64,000 nt of DNA from Terrimonas pollutisoli (GCF_029360765.1 NZ_JARKNA010000017.1:62001-126000); one strand, 5' to 3'. Positions 27,274 through 35,590 are shown, numbered from the stretch's first letter. Notes: a model not told the origin generated them from the sequence alone. Numbers and translations: made by a program.

Positions 27274-27381
27274 GAATCGTATTAAGATTTGTAGTAAAGA
27301 AGTTTGCAAATGTCGTTAAAAACTATTTCCTTTTTTTGATGTCTTTCAAACACATCCGTTTCATCGTTTGAAGTTTACCCT

Positions 27382-27389
27382 TACATTTG
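27382..27389 (+). promoter_or_regulatory. -7 promoter box of fbp (TACATTTG)
   Basis: TACATTTG fits TAnnTTTG and lies 21 bases before the fbp ATG. The matching -33 TTTG is not at ideal spacing, so the call is moderate. Confidence 0.4.
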
Positions 27390-27410
27390 TTAGTATTACA
27401 AAAAGCCGCT

Positions 27411-28424
27411 ATGAATTTTAACAGGAAGATCCTCACATTAGATGAATTTACGATCCAGCAACTCCGTCACATCCCCAATGCTACCGGTGAATTGAGTAGC
27501 CTTTTGCGTGATCTTGGGCTGGCAGCTAAACGGGTGAATGTAGAAGTAAACAAAGCAGGGCTGGTAGATATTTTGGGCGATGCCGGCAGTGTGAATGTGC
27601 AGGGCGAAGATGTAAAAAAACTGGACGTGTTTGCCAACGATCAATTCACAGGTGTGTTACAACACGGTATCAGTTGCGCCGGCATTGCCAGTGAAGAGCT
27701 GGATGATTATGTAGCCTTTGATGATTCAGTAAGTAAGAACTCAAAATATGTTTGTCTTTTTGATCCGCTGGATGGTAGTGGTAATATTGATGTGAATGTT
27801 TCGATAGGAACTATTTTTGGTGTTTACAGACGAGTAACAAAACAGGGGGAGATCGCCTCTAGGGAAGATTTCTTACAAAAGGGCACGCAGCAGGTGGCTG
27901 CAGGGTATATCGTTTACGGCTCATCCACAATGCTTGTATACGCAACGAGGAGAGGAGTTAATGGATTTACGCTGGACCCTTCCATTGGAGAATTTACACT
28001 AAGTCATCCTGATATAAAATGTCCGCCGGCAGGCAATATCTATTCGGTCAATCACGGCAACTTTTTCCGCTATGAAAAGGGCGTGCAGCGCTACATTGAC
28101 ATTTGTCAGAAAAAAGATAAGTCAAATGGCGGCCCTTATACGCAACGTTATATAGGCAGCATGGTCTCCGATGTACATCGTAACCTGATTAAGGGTGGCA
28201 TCTTTATGTATCCGGGAACTACAGATAAACCAAAAGGAAAACTCCGGCTGATGTATGAGTGCAACCCTTTTGCATTTATTGTTGAGGTAGCAGGAGGTAA
28301 AGCTACCAACGGCAAGGAAAGAATATTGGATATACAGCCCACCGAACTGCATCAGCGATCGCCTATGTTTATTGGCAGCAGGACTATGATGGAAGAGTTG
28401 GAAGGCTGTTTAAGCGGCAGCTGA
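27411..28424 (+). CDS. fbp: Class I fructose-1,6-bisphosphatase
   Basis: 337 residues from the ATG at 27411 (MNFNRKILTLDEF); upstream in-frame codons lack similarity. Metal and substrate motifs are in order: ASEE near residue 92, FDPLDGSGNIDVNVSIGT near 115 and GGIFMYPGTTDKPKGKLRLMYECNP near 260, with EVAGGKATNG after it. It removes the 1-phosphate of fructose-1,6-bisphosphate in gluconeogenesis. The usual DPLDGSSN reads DPLDGSGN here, a conservative Ser-to-Gly change beside the metal site. It is divergent from lysC. Confidence 0.96.
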   Translation: MNFNRKILTLDEFTIQQLRHIPNATGELSSLLRDLGLAAKRVNVEVNKAGLVDILGDAGSVNVQGEDVKKLDVFANDQFTGVLQHGISCAGIASEELDDYVAFDDSVSKNSKYVCLFDPLDGSGNIDVNVSIGTIFGVYRRVTKQGEIASREDFLQKGTQQVAAGYIVYGSSTMLVYATRRGVNGFTLDPSIGEFTLSHPDIKCPPAGNIYSVNHGNFFRYEKGVQRYIDICQKKDKSNGGPYTQRYIGSMVSDVHRNLIKGGIFMYPGTTDKPKGKLRLMYECNPFAFIVEVAGGKATNGKERILDIQPTELHQRSPMFIGSRTMMEELEGCLSGS

Positions 28425-28499
28425 TTTTACCGATTCCGGTATGGATTTGTTGAAATAAATTTGGAGCAACATTCACACTATACCCGCACCAATATAAAA

Positions 28500-28988
28500 A
28501 TGGAATTAAATCTTCATCAGACAAATAACCAAACAATCGAAATCATTGAATACGCCGATCACTACCAACCGGCTTTTAAAGACCTTAATGTCGAATGGCT
28601 GGATAAATACAATCTTACCGAATCGCATGACCTGATGGTGTTGGATGATCCCCGATCGACCATATTGGAAAGAGGAGGATATATCTGGCTGGCAAAAGAC
28701 GGTGATAAAATTGTTGGTTCTGCCGCATTAATGAAAGAACACGAAGGCGAATATGAATTGGCAAAAATGACTGTGGCCGGCGATTACCGTGGCAGGGGTA
28801 TCAGTAAGATGCTAATAGAAACCTGCCTGGCAAAAGCAAAAGACCTAAAAGCCAAAAAACTTATTTTATTTTCCAATCACCAATTAAAAACAGCTTTAAA
28901 ACTGTATGAAAAATACGGGTTTTACTATGTTGCTGTAGAAGATTCACCATTTGAAACTGCGGATATAAAGATGGAATTGGTTTTATAA
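28500..28988 (+). CDS. GNAT-family N-acetyltransferase
   Basis: 162 residues from the ATG at 28500; an in-frame start 13 codons upstream is less likely because the domain starts at IEIIEYADHYQPAF. The acetyl-CoA-binding motif A reads ELAKMTVAGDYRGRGISKML (residues about 90-110), with the R-G-R-G-I-S pyrophosphate loop. Motif B is LKLYEKYGFYYV. It transfers an acyl group from CoA to an unknown amine. It begins 75 bases after fbp on the same strand, perhaps co-transcribed, but no functional link is evident. Confidence 0.88.
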   Translation: MELNLHQTNNQTIEIIEYADHYQPAFKDLNVEWLDKYNLTESHDLMVLDDPRSTILERGGYIWLAKDGDKIVGSAALMKEHEGEYELAKMTVAGDYRGRGISKMLIETCLAKAKDLKAKKLILFSNHQLKTALKLYEKYGFYYVAVEDSPFETADIKMELVL

Positions 28989-29055
28989 ATCTTTTTTAAC
29001 ACACAAACTCCAGCGGCTTTTTTTTCGTTTATGATATTGGTATAAAACTTGTTTT

Positions 29056-29063
29056 TATATTTG
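29056..29063 (+). promoter_or_regulatory. -7 promoter box of the CAP-domain gene (TATATTTG)
   Basis: TATATTTG matches TAnnTTTG, 15 bases before the ATG, with a TTGG 15 bases further upstream as a possible -33 box. Confidence 0.4.
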
Positions 29064-29078
29064 AAAAATATCCACCTG

Positions 29079-29534
29079 ATGAAACGAACGTTCTTATTAA
29101 GTACGCTTACTCTAGTTACTTTATTTATCAGCCTCATCTCTTTTACACCTGTCACGAATGCCAGTTTGGTCGACGATGTGCTAAAACAAACCAATAAGTT
29201 CAGAAGATCAAAAGGTTTGCCGGAATTGATCATGAATGAAGAGCTGAATGCTATTGCCCAAAAACATAGTGAAAACATGGCTAAAGGACGTGTTGGATTT
29301 GGCCATGGCGGTTTTTCAAAGAGAAATGCAGAAGCCACAAGAAGAGTTAAATCCATACACAGTTTTGCCGAAAATGTTGCCTATGGAGCGGACACAGGCA
29401 AAGAAGTGGTGAATATGTGGAAAAGCTCAACCGGCCATCGTAAAAATATGCTGGGCCGCTATAAATACATCGGCATCGGCGTTGCCAAAAACAGGCGGGG
29501 CCAAATCTTTTACACCCAGGTATTTGGCGGCTGA
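29079..29534 (+). CDS. Secreted CAP-domain (SCP/PR1-like) protein
   Basis: 151 residues from the ATG at 29079, which begins the signal peptide (MKRTFLLSTLTLVTLFISLISF). The CAP core is complete: LVDDVLKQTNKFRRSKGLPEL, then LNAIAQKHSENMA with the helix His, FGHGGFSKR, SFAENVAYG with the conserved Glu, and WKSSTGHRKNMLGRYKYIGIG with the second His. Bacterial CAP proteins are small exported proteins; some are proposed proteases or lipid-binding proteins, and the function here is unknown. It is followed by the orphan ABC ATPase gene on the same strand. Confidence 0.92.
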   Translation: MKRTFLLSTLTLVTLFISLISFTPVTNASLVDDVLKQTNKFRRSKGLPELIMNEELNAIAQKHSENMAKGRVGFGHGGFSKRNAEATRRVKSIHSFAENVAYGADTGKEVVNMWKSSTGHRKNMLGRYKYIGIGVAKNRRGQIFYTQVFGG

Positions 29535-29639
29535 TAACCTAATCTGTAATACTACTTCATCCGGATTTATCTTTTGTTACATTCTTCCAGCTTTAAAGCA
29601 GGAGCTTAACATCACCTGCTTTGATCAGATCAGGATAAT

Positions 29640-29682
29640 GCACCTTGGCGACGCTGCTCCTTTGCGGCTTTGCGTGAAACAC
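29640..29682. repeat. Partial copy of the TTTGCGTGAAA dispersed repeat
   Basis: CTTGGCGACGCTGCTCCTTTGCGGCTTTGCGTGAAAC resembles one arm of the inverted repeat between tolC and purE (16075-16154). Only one arm is present. It lies just upstream of the ABC ATPase start. Confidence 0.45.
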
Positions 29683-29697
29683 GTAAATTGCTGCCCG

Positions 29698-30462
29698 ATG
29701 GAGAAAAAAACAATCATTGCCGTCAGGAACCTTGTTAAAAACTACGGCAATTTCCAGGCGGTAAAAGGGATTTCTTTTGAAGTAAAGGAAGGAGAGATAT
29801 TCGGTCTGCTCGGGCCAAATGGTGCTGGCAAGTCCACTACACTGGAAATCATCGAAACCTTACGGGAGAAAACAAGCGGCGAAGTAATGGTGGATGGTTA
29901 TAATCTTGACAAGGACCCCGGGGAAATCAAAAAAATAATTGGCGTGCAGTTGCAAAGCAGCGGTTACTATCCTGGGCTCAACCTGCTTCAGCTGATCGAA
30001 CTTTTTTGTGGTTTATACAACCAGGATGTAGCACCGATGGAACTACTGGAAATGGTAAACCTCAGGGAGAAAGCCAAAGCAAAATTTAAAGAATTGAGTG
30101 GGGGGCAAAAGCAACGTTTTTCCGTTGCCACTACATTGATCAATCAACCAAGAATAATTTTTTTGGATGAACCTACAACGGGTCTTGATCCGCAGGCGAG
30201 AAGGAGTTTATGGGAGCTGATCAAAAGCATAAGGGATCGCGGTACAACCGTAATTATTACTACCCATTACATGGATGAGGCAGAATATCTTTGTGACCGC
30301 ATTGCCATTATTGATGCTGGACAGATCATTGCATTGGATTCACCTGATGCCATGATCGATAAACTCGTTGCCTCCGGATTTGAAAGACCGAAAGAAGTGA
30401 AGAAGGCAAACATGGAAGATGTGTTCATCAGTTTGACGGGACATGCTTTGAGGGAGGAATAA
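29698..30462 (+). CDS. ABC-2-type transporter ATP-binding protein (orphan)
   Basis: 254 residues from the ATG at 29698 (MEKKTIIAVRNLVKNYG); the open frame extends upstream but has no ABC similarity there. Walker A is GPNGAGKST, the signature is LSGGQKQ, Walker B is RIIFLDEPTTGLD, and the H-loop is TTHYMDEAE. The C-terminal MEDVFISLTGHALREE is typical of ABC-2 exporters for drugs or polysaccharide (CcmA/NodI type). No permease gene follows: the next gene encodes an FKBP, after a MITE-like element that begins at the base after the stop codon. The membrane partner must be elsewhere or has been lost. Confidence 0.93.
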   Translation: MEKKTIIAVRNLVKNYGNFQAVKGISFEVKEGEIFGLLGPNGAGKSTTLEIIETLREKTSGEVMVDGYNLDKDPGEIKKIIGVQLQSSGYYPGLNLLQLIELFCGLYNQDVAPMELLEMVNLREKAKAKFKELSGGQKQRFSVATTLINQPRIIFLDEPTTGLDPQARRSLWELIKSIRDRGTTVIITTHYMDEAEYLCDRIAIIDAGQIIALDSPDAMIDKLVASGFERPKEVKKANMEDVFISLTGHALREE

Positions 30463-30629
30463 CCCCCTGTCCCCCTAAAGGGGGAACTTAGGTCGAAGAG
30501 GTTTATTCAAACAAATAGTCCTTTAGAAAAGAAAGATAATTTTTTAACATCTCCGGCCGTAGAATCTTTAAATGAAAAAATGGAAACTTCGAGATCCGGA
30601 GTCTAAAAGCCCTTTAGGGGTTGGGGTTT
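30463..30629. mobile_element. MITE-like element B with CCCCTAAAGGGG ends
   Basis: The left end CCCCCTGTCCCCCTAAAGGGGG (30463-30484) and right end GCCCTTTAGGGGTTGGGGTTT (30609-30629) are inverted versions of the same terminal motif as elements A and C. The element fills the whole interval from the base after the ABC ATPase stop to the base before the FKBP start. The interior is AT-rich with no open frame of note. Confidence 0.7.
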
Positions 30630-31067
30630 ATGAGTATTCAAAATAAACTAAAAGAATTTATGAGTAATAAAATTGAAGCACAGAAAAAAGCGGGTGCAGA
30701 TTTTTTGGAAGCCAATAAAACAAAACCCGGCGTGGTTAGCCTGCCCGAAGGCATCCAGTACGAAGTGTTGAAAGAGGGAAGTGGCGCTCAGCCGACGATC
30801 AATGATAAGATCAAAGCGCATTACAGGGGTGCCCTGCTCGATGGAAAAGAGTTTGACAGTTCATTTAAAAGAAATCAACCCTTTTCTGCGCCGTTGCGTT
30901 CATTAATTCGTGGGTGGCAGATTGCTATTCCGCTGATGAAAGAAGGAAGCCATTGGCGATTATGGATACCATCTGATCTTGCCTATGGTGACAGGGGAGC
31001 AGGCGGTGATATTCCTGGTGGCGCAACACTGCTTTTTGAAGTAGAATTGTTACAAATTTTAAAATAA
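30630..31067 (+). CDS. FKBP-type peptidyl-prolyl cis-trans isomerase
   Basis: 145 residues from the ATG at 30630; a TTG nine bases upstream lies in the repeat and is unlikely. Residues 1-45 are a charged helical arm (MSIQNKLKEFMSNKIEAQKK), and 50-145 an FKBP domain: IKAHYRGALLDGKEFDSSF, RGWQIAIPLMKEGSHWRLWIP, LAYGDRGAG and IPGGATLLFEVELL. The active-site residues (Tyr, Phe-Asp, Trp, Tyr, Phe) are present. It accelerates proline isomerisation during folding. No signal peptide is present, so it is predicted cytoplasmic. Its translation start abuts a MITE-like element. Confidence 0.93.
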   Translation: MSIQNKLKEFMSNKIEAQKKAGADFLEANKTKPGVVSLPEGIQYEVLKEGSGAQPTINDKIKAHYRGALLDGKEFDSSFKRNQPFSAPLRSLIRGWQIAIPLMKEGSHWRLWIPSDLAYGDRGAGGDIPGGATLLFEVELLQILK

Positions 31068-31076
31068 GATACGGTT

Positions 31077-31613
31077 ATGCCTACAATTGTAGATCCGCGT
31101 TATCCAATTGGAAAGTATGAGGCGCAGCCTTTTTCCATCGAAAAAAAAGTGGAGTGGCTGGCGGATATAAAATTTCTGCCGCTTGCGTTGGAGAACGCTA
31201 TTCTTAATCTTGATGAAGATCAGTTGCAAACTCCTTATCGTGAAGGTGGCTGGACGGTTCACCAGTTGGTGCATCATGTTGCCGATAGTCATATCAATGC
31301 CTATTGCCGGTTTAAACTCGCCCTGACTGAAGACAATCCAACTATCAAGACCTACGAAGAAAAAATGTGGGCAGAAATGAATGATGTTCAGAAACTGCCC
31401 ATCAATATTTCTATCACACTGTTACATGCTTTGCATACACGTTGGTATGAGTCGTTAAAGTATGTAAAGGATGATGAATGGAACAACCGCACTGTATTTC
31501 ACCCGGAGCATAAAAAAACATTACGCTTATGGTACCTGCTGGGAATGTATGCCTGGCATGGTAAGCATCACGTGGCGCATATTACGTCGCTAAGGGAACA
31601 TATGAATTGGTAG
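31077..31613 (+). CDS. bstA: YfiT/BstA-type bacillithiol transferase (DinB fold)
   Basis: 178 residues, the standard YfiT length. It opens DPRYPIGKYEAQPFS and contains TPYREGGWTVHQLVHHVADSH (metal-binding His) and MYAWHGKHHVAHITSL (second His cluster), the hallmark of the BstA/YfiT branch of DinB four-helix proteins. The family adds bacillithiol to electrophiles. The bacillithiol biosynthesis gene bshB1 at 45558 in this window supports that thiol being present. It begins 9 bases after the FKBP gene, so they likely share a transcript. Confidence 0.88.
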   Translation: MPTIVDPRYPIGKYEAQPFSIEKKVEWLADIKFLPLALENAILNLDEDQLQTPYREGGWTVHQLVHHVADSHINAYCRFKLALTEDNPTIKTYEEKMWAEMNDVQKLPINISITLLHALHTRWYESLKYVKDDEWNNRTVFHPEHKKTLRLWYLLGMYAWHGKHHVAHITSLREHMNW

Positions 31614-31712
31614 AGGTTGATAGTTAGCACCGAGCTTGTCGAAGTGTGCAGTCGAGGGTTAACTAATTGTAAATTGCCATCCTGATATCGGGAGCAAATT
31701 AAAGTTGATTTC

Positions 31713-32261
31713 ATGAATTGGAAAATTCTCTCTTCTCAATATCTCTTTAATGATCTTTGGTTCAAAGTAAGAAAAGACAAATGTTTGACTCCACAGGGTA
31801 AGATTGTTGATCCCTATTACGTGTATGAGTTTCCTACCTGGGTTACCGCTTTGGCTATAACAGAAGAAGGCAAAGTCGTTTTAGAGCGTCAATACCGGCA
31901 TGCACTTGGTGAGACTTGTATCGAAATACCCGGCGGCTGTGTCGATGATACTGATGCATCGCTGGAAGACGCCATTAAACGGGAATTGCTGGAAGAAACA
32001 GGTTATTCCTTTTCTTCCTATGAGTACCTGGGTAAAATTTCTGCAAATCCTTCTACCAATAATAACCTGATGCATATGTTCCTGGCCAGGGGCGGCAAGC
32101 TGGTAGCTTCACAGGAACTGGATCATAATGAAGAGATCGAAATTGACCTGGTAACAATCGCCGAGTTAAAGCAACTGATGAAGGAAAATAAAATTGTGCA
32201 GGCCATGCATGCTACCTGTATTTTATATGCACTGGAGAGAATGGGCGAATTAAAGTTTTGA
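31713..32261 (+). CDS. Nudix hydrolase (ADP-ribose pyrophosphatase-like)
   Basis: 182 residues. The Nudix box is GGCVDDTDASLEDAIKRELLEETGY around residues 74-98, matching G-x5-E-x7-R-E-U-x-E-E-x-G-U with the catalytic Glu residues in RELLEETG; the first Glu position is in SLED. N-terminal strands with VYEFPTWVTALAITEEGKVV and RQYRH (before the box) are typical of the ADP-ribose/GDP-mannose pyrophosphatase branch. It cleaves a nucleoside diphosphate linked to another moiety. It lies in a run of small plus-strand housekeeping genes. Substrate not deduced. Confidence 0.88.
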   Translation: MNWKILSSQYLFNDLWFKVRKDKCLTPQGKIVDPYYVYEFPTWVTALAITEEGKVVLERQYRHALGETCIEIPGGCVDDTDASLEDAIKRELLEETGYSFSSYEYLGKISANPSTNNNLMHMFLARGGKLVASQELDHNEEIEIDLVTIAELKQLMKENKIVQAMHATCILYALERMGELKF

Positions 32262-32297
32262 TTTTTTGTTATTAAAACAAGTATTGATTTTTATTTT

Positions 32298-32906
32298 ATG
32301 GCAATCAAGAATATCATCTTCGACCTGGGCGGCGTTATCCTGAATATTGACCTTCGCAAAACACAGGATGCTTTTACTTCTTTAGGTGTAAAGAACATTC
32401 AAGAAGTTTTCAGAATGGGTCACATAGACTCTTTTTTTAAGTCTTATGAAGTTGGAGCGATCAGCGATACCCAGTTTATTGACTCTATTCAAAAGATGGC
32501 AGGCATACAAGTGGCCCCTGAAATAGTTGTTGACGCCTGGAATGCATTACTTCTGGATTTTCCGCCTGAGCGGATCAATTTTCTCAAAGGGTTAAAAAAC
32601 AAATACCGGTTGTTCCTGCTGAGCAATACGAGTGCATTGCACCATGTGCGGTTCCATGAAATGTTTAACCAGGAGTTCGGTGGATCGCTGGATGATCTGT
32701 TTGACAAAGCCTATTACTCGCATATTATCCGGATACATAAACCGGAAACAGCCGCTTACAAATTGATCATTGATGAAAATGCTTTGATCGCGGATGAGAC
32801 ATTATTTATTGATGACTCCGCTGCAAATGTAGAAGGCGCAGAAAGAGCTGGGCTAAAAGGCCTTCACCTGGCAAATGGTAAAACTATTTTGGATTTGGGG
32901 CTATAA
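32298..32906 (+). CDS. HAD-superfamily phosphatase (HAD-IA)
   Basis: 202 residues. Motif I is FDLGGV with the nucleophile Asp at residue 9; the usual second Asp of DxD is replaced by Gly, as in the YihX-like branch. Motif II is LFLLSNTSALH, motif III Lys is in RIHKPE, and motif IV is FIDDSAANVEGA. A helical cap lies between residues 15 and 85. It should dephosphorylate a small metabolite such as a sugar phosphate. It starts 36 bases after the Nudix gene on the same strand; the pair may function together in metabolite clean-up, which is only a suggestion. Confidence 0.9.
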   Translation: MAIKNIIFDLGGVILNIDLRKTQDAFTSLGVKNIQEVFRMGHIDSFFKSYEVGAISDTQFIDSIQKMAGIQVAPEIVVDAWNALLLDFPPERINFLKGLKNKYRLFLLSNTSALHHVRFHEMFNQEFGGSLDDLFDKAYYSHIIRIHKPETAAYKLIIDENALIADETLFIDDSAANVEGAERAGLKGLHLANGKTILDLGL

Positions 32907-32966
32907 AATTAACATTCTACAAAATGTGTAGTTGATAATAAGCAGAACGATAGATAAATTTTCAAG

Positions 32967-33455
32967 ATGATCCCAAGAATAGAAACCTGTGGCGAAAGGA
33001 AGTTAGCCGGCAGGCGGTTAACAATGAGCTTTATCAACAACAGAACAGGTGAACTTTGGAAAAGTTTCATGCCGGAAAGAAGGAAGATAACGAATAACCT
33101 GACAACAGAAGTTATTTCCATGCAAATCTACAAGCCGGGTTATTTTGATCACTTTGATCCTGCTACAGAATTTGAAAAATGGGCAGTGGTAGAAGTGCCG
33201 GGCTTTGATAACATCCCTGACCATTTCGAAACTTTTACATTGGCCAACGGGCTTTATGCGGTCTTCGACTATAAAGGTTCAAGTGATGACAACAGCATCT
33301 TTCAATACATTTTTCAAACATGGTTTCCCGCTTCGGGATACCTACTGGATGACAGACCACATTTTGAAATTTTGGGTGAAAAATATAAAAACCAGCACCC
33401 GGATTCAGAAGAAAAAATTTGGATACCCGTAAAACTAAAAAACGATCATGAATAA
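32967..33455 (+). CDS. GyrI-like small-molecule-binding domain protein
   Basis: 162 residues made of one GyrI-like (AraC effector-binding, SHS2-type) domain. Readable elements are RIETCGERKLAGRRLTMSF at the start, LWKSFMPERRKI, EFEKWAVVEV, GLYAVFDYKGSS, IFQTWFPASGYLLDDRPHFEIL and EKIWIPVKLK at the end. There is no DNA-binding domain, so this is a stand-alone binding or hydrolase-like member. Such proteins bind hydrophobic cations or act on cyclopropanoid compounds; the function here is unknown. It is convergent with folC, with only 15 bases between the stops. Confidence 0.85.
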   Translation: MIPRIETCGERKLAGRRLTMSFINNRTGELWKSFMPERRKITNNLTTEVISMQIYKPGYFDHFDPATEFEKWAVVEVPGFDNIPDHFETFTLANGLYAVFDYKGSSDDNSIFQYIFQTWFPASGYLLDDRPHFEILGEKYKNQHPDSEEKIWIPVKLKNDHE

Positions 33456-33469
33456 TCCGTCGGATTATT
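33451..33469. terminator. Short hairpin between convergent genes
   Basis: AATAATCC (33451-33458) and GGATTATT (33462-33469) form an 8-base stem with a GTC loop, overlapping the GyrI-like stop and lying just before the folC stop. It could serve both convergent genes, but the T-tract is weak. Confidence 0.4.
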
Positions 33470-33470
33470 A

Positions 33471-34760
33471 TTAACGTTCCACTTCTGCTACCAAGAACAC
33501 ACTACCGCAAACGATAATCAAATCATTTTTAGCCGCCTTGTCTTTTGCTGCTTTCAATGCCACATTCACATTAGGATAGGTTTCGCCTTTTAGTCCTTTA
33601 TCTGCTGCTCTTTGCTTTAGACTGTCTGCATTTAACGCACGGGGAATATTTGCTTTTGTGAAGTAATAAGCAGCGGTATCAGGAAGTAACTGCAACACTT
33701 TATCAATCTCTTTGTCATTCACCATTCCCAATATAAGATGAAGCCGGTGGTGATCGGTAAGTTCAACCTGTTTCAATATTTGTTGAATGCCATCTTCGTT
33801 ATGCCCAACGTCAAGCACAACAAGCGGATGTTCATGAATGATATCCCAGCGGCCATGCAAGCCCGTTAGCTTCTTTGTTTGCTGTAATGCTTTGTGTATA
33901 ATGGTATCATTTAGTTTCCATCCTTTTTGTTGCAATTGGTAACAGGCTTCTAATACGGTTACTATATTTTTTGTTTGATACAATCCCGGAAGATCCAGGC
34001 GATAAACTTTATGATCTGTTTTATGGTCCTCGGCTATTTCTACCACCAGCTCATGTTTTTCCCATTTCCATCCAAGTGCTTGCCTTTTGTGTGAGGCGAT
34101 AGAAAGAGGAGCATTTTTTTCAGCTGTTATTTTTTCAAACACCGGCCTGGTTTCTTTTAGCACTTCGCCGATAACTACCGGTATTTCCTGCTTGATGATG
34201 CCTGCTTTTTCTGTGGCAATTTTTTCCAGGCTATCGCCCAAAATATTCATATGATCCCAGCCGATATTGGTAATTACCGACAATTCGGGTGTGACAATAT
34301 TAGTACTGTCCAGCCTTCCTCCAAGTCCCGTTTCAACGATCGCTATATCACATTTTTCCTGTACAAAATAGTCGAAGGCCATAGCTACTGTGATCTCAAA
34401 AAAGCTCGGCTCTAACTCATCGATTAATGGAGTGATTTTTTTGGTAAAGTCAACAACAAATTCTTCGCTAATCATTTCACCGTTCACCCTTATTCTTTCC
34501 CGGAAGTCTTTCAGGTGTGGGGAAGTGTATAGCCCTGTTTTATAACCTGCCGTTTGAAAGATAGCGGCCAGCATATGGCTCACCGATCCTTTGCCATTTG
34601 TGCCGGCTACATGTACCGATTTAAATTTTGTATGAGGATTATCTAATGATGCACAGAGTTTGAGTGTATTATCAAGATCGGCTTTGTATGCAGCGGCTCC
34701 AATGCGACTATAAAGCGGCAATCGGGAAAAAAGGAAGTGAACGGTTTGTTGGTAATTCAT
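33471..34760 (-). CDS. folC: Folylpolyglutamate synthase / dihydrofolate synthase
   Basis: 429 residues, normal for FolC. The Mur-ligase-like P-loop is HVAGTNGKGSVSHML (residues about 50-64), then TSPHLKDFRERIRVNGE (omega loop) and TNIGWDHMNILGDSLEKIATEKAGI, where Lys would be carbamylated. The C-terminal domain has GRWDIIHEHPLVVLDVGHNEDG. It adds glutamate to dihydropteroate and/or folates. It starts 9 bases after the stop of the small membrane protein gene on the same strand, and a macro-domain gene lies before that, so these three minus-strand genes may be co-transcribed. Confidence 0.95.
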   Translation of the reverse strand: MNYQQTVHFLFSRLPLYSRIGAAAYKADLDNTLKLCASLDNPHTKFKSVHVAGTNGKGSVSHMLAAIFQTAGYKTGLYTSPHLKDFRERIRVNGEMISEEFVVDFTKKITPLIDELEPSFFEITVAMAFDYFVQEKCDIAIVETGLGGRLDSTNIVTPELSVITNIGWDHMNILGDSLEKIATEKAGIIKQEIPVVIGEVLKETRPVFEKITAEKNAPLSIASHKRQALGWKWEKHELVVEIAEDHKTDHKVYRLDLPGLYQTKNIVTVLEACYQLQQKGWKLNDTIIHKALQQTKKLTGLHGRWDIIHEHPLVVLDVGHNEDGIQQILKQVELTDHHRLHLILGMVNDKEIDKVLQLLPDTAAYYFTKANIPRALNADSLKQRAADKGLKGETYPNVNVALKAAKDKAAKNDLIIVCGSVFLVAEVER

Positions 34761-34769
34761 CCCGGAAAA

Positions 34770-34970
34770 TTAGATGTTTTGTCTTTTGAGCAAAGCTAAT
34801 TTAATTATAAGCCATAAAATAGATGAAGCCATTATAACCGTGGCTATGATTAATAATCGCTCAGCACCTTGCCAATGTAATATTTTTGTCATGGCGCCGA
34901 TAACTCTTAGGAGAAATCCAACAAGCAGAAGTATCAAAGGCCATTTTAGGAAGTACAAAGAATTTTTCAA
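34770..34970 (-). CDS. Small two-helix membrane protein (GldL-like)
   Basis: 66 residues starting at a TTG codon; no suitable ATG lies upstream in the short gap to the preceding gene. Two hydrophobic helices are clear: WPLILLLVGFLLRVIGAM (residues about 10-27) and LLIIATVIMASSILWLIIKL (about 39-58). The loop KILHWQGAE resembles the KI-x-H-x-P/Q-G-A-E loop after the first helix of gliding-motility protein GldL and other small Bacteroidota membrane proteins. Function unknown. It sits tightly between the macro-domain gene and folC. Confidence 0.65.
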   Translation of the reverse strand: MKNSLYFLKWPLILLLVGFLLRVIGAMTKILHWQGAERLLIIATVIMASSILWLIIKLALLKRQNI

Positions 34971-34978
34971 AGCGTAAG

Positions 34979-35500
34979 TTAAAGTGATTCGATAATCGAT
35001 TGATAGATCAAAAAATTTTCCGTGTCAAAACAAACAAAATATACTTTTTCTGGTGAGTTGTTCTTTGCAAGAAATTCCTTTACCGATCTGATAGCGATAC
35101 TTGCAGCTTCCTCTTTTGGATATCCATAGATGCCCGTACTAATATTGGGAAAAGCGATACTCCTGATATTATTTTCAACAGCAAGCTTTAAACTGCTATG
35201 ATAACAAGCAGCAAGTTTTTTTGCTTCGTTGTTCGTTCCATTATGCCAGACAGGGCCAACAGTGTGTATCACAAATTTGGCCGGCATATTACCCGCTGTT
35301 GTAATGACGGCCTCACCGGTTTTACAACCACCTTGTTTTGCCACGATCTTCCGGCATTCTTGTAATATCGCCGGCCCTCCGGCACGGTGAATAGCGCCAT
35401 CCACGCCACCGCCACCCATCAATGATGAATTGGCTGCGTTTACAATAGCATCCACTTCAAAGCGGGTGATATCTGTTTGCAGCACCTGGATGTTTTCCAT
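34979..35500 (-). CDS. ymdB: Macro-domain protein (O-acetyl-ADP-ribose deacetylase-like)
   Basis: 173 residues from the ATG at 35500 (MENIQVLQTDITRFEVDAIV); an in-frame start 14 codons upstream crosses a promoter box and is unlikely. ADP-ribose-binding motifs are VNAANSSLMGGGGVDGAIH (residues about 20-38) and ISTGIYGYPKEEAA near 120, as in YmdB/MacroD hydrolases, including the Asn and Asp used for catalysis. It should remove acetyl-ADP-ribose or ADP-ribose from acidic side chains. A TAATTTTG promoter box lies five bases before the ATG. The downstream neighbours are the small membrane protein and folC. Confidence 0.92.
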   Translation of the reverse strand: MENIQVLQTDITRFEVDAIVNAANSSLMGGGGVDGAIHRAGGPAILQECRKIVAKQGGCKTGEAVITTAGNMPAKFVIHTVGPVWHNGTNNEAKKLAACYHSSLKLAVENNIRSIAFPNISTGIYGYPKEEAASIAIRSVKEFLAKNNSPEKVYFVCFDTENFLIYQSIIESL

Positions 35501-35505
35501 ACAAA

Positions 35506-35513
35506 CAAAATTA
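35506..35513 (-). promoter_or_regulatory. -7 promoter box of the macro-domain gene (TAATTTTG)
   Basis: TAATTTTG fits TAnnTTTG and ends five bases before the ATG, implying a leaderless or nearly leaderless mRNA, as also suspected for purK. Confidence 0.4.
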
Positions 35514-35590
35514 GTGAAAGGACAAAAACAATAATGCCCCATCTGAACGATGCGGCATTACCAGAATCGAAAAAGTCGAACTAAAAAATA

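Noticed and set aside
27274..27410. Lysine riboswitch or attenuator before lysC
   Set aside because: The leader of the aspartate kinase gene is short and has no recognisable conserved stem structure or leader peptide.
29482..29697. Upstream extension of the ABC ATPase frame
   Set aside because: Open but overlaps the CAP gene end and a repeat, with no ABC similarity; the ATG at 29698 begins the conserved domain.
31630..31660. ACCGAGCTTGTCGAAGTG segment between bstA and the Nudix gene
   Set aside because: Resembles a common dispersed bacterial motif but only one arm is present and no function can be argued.
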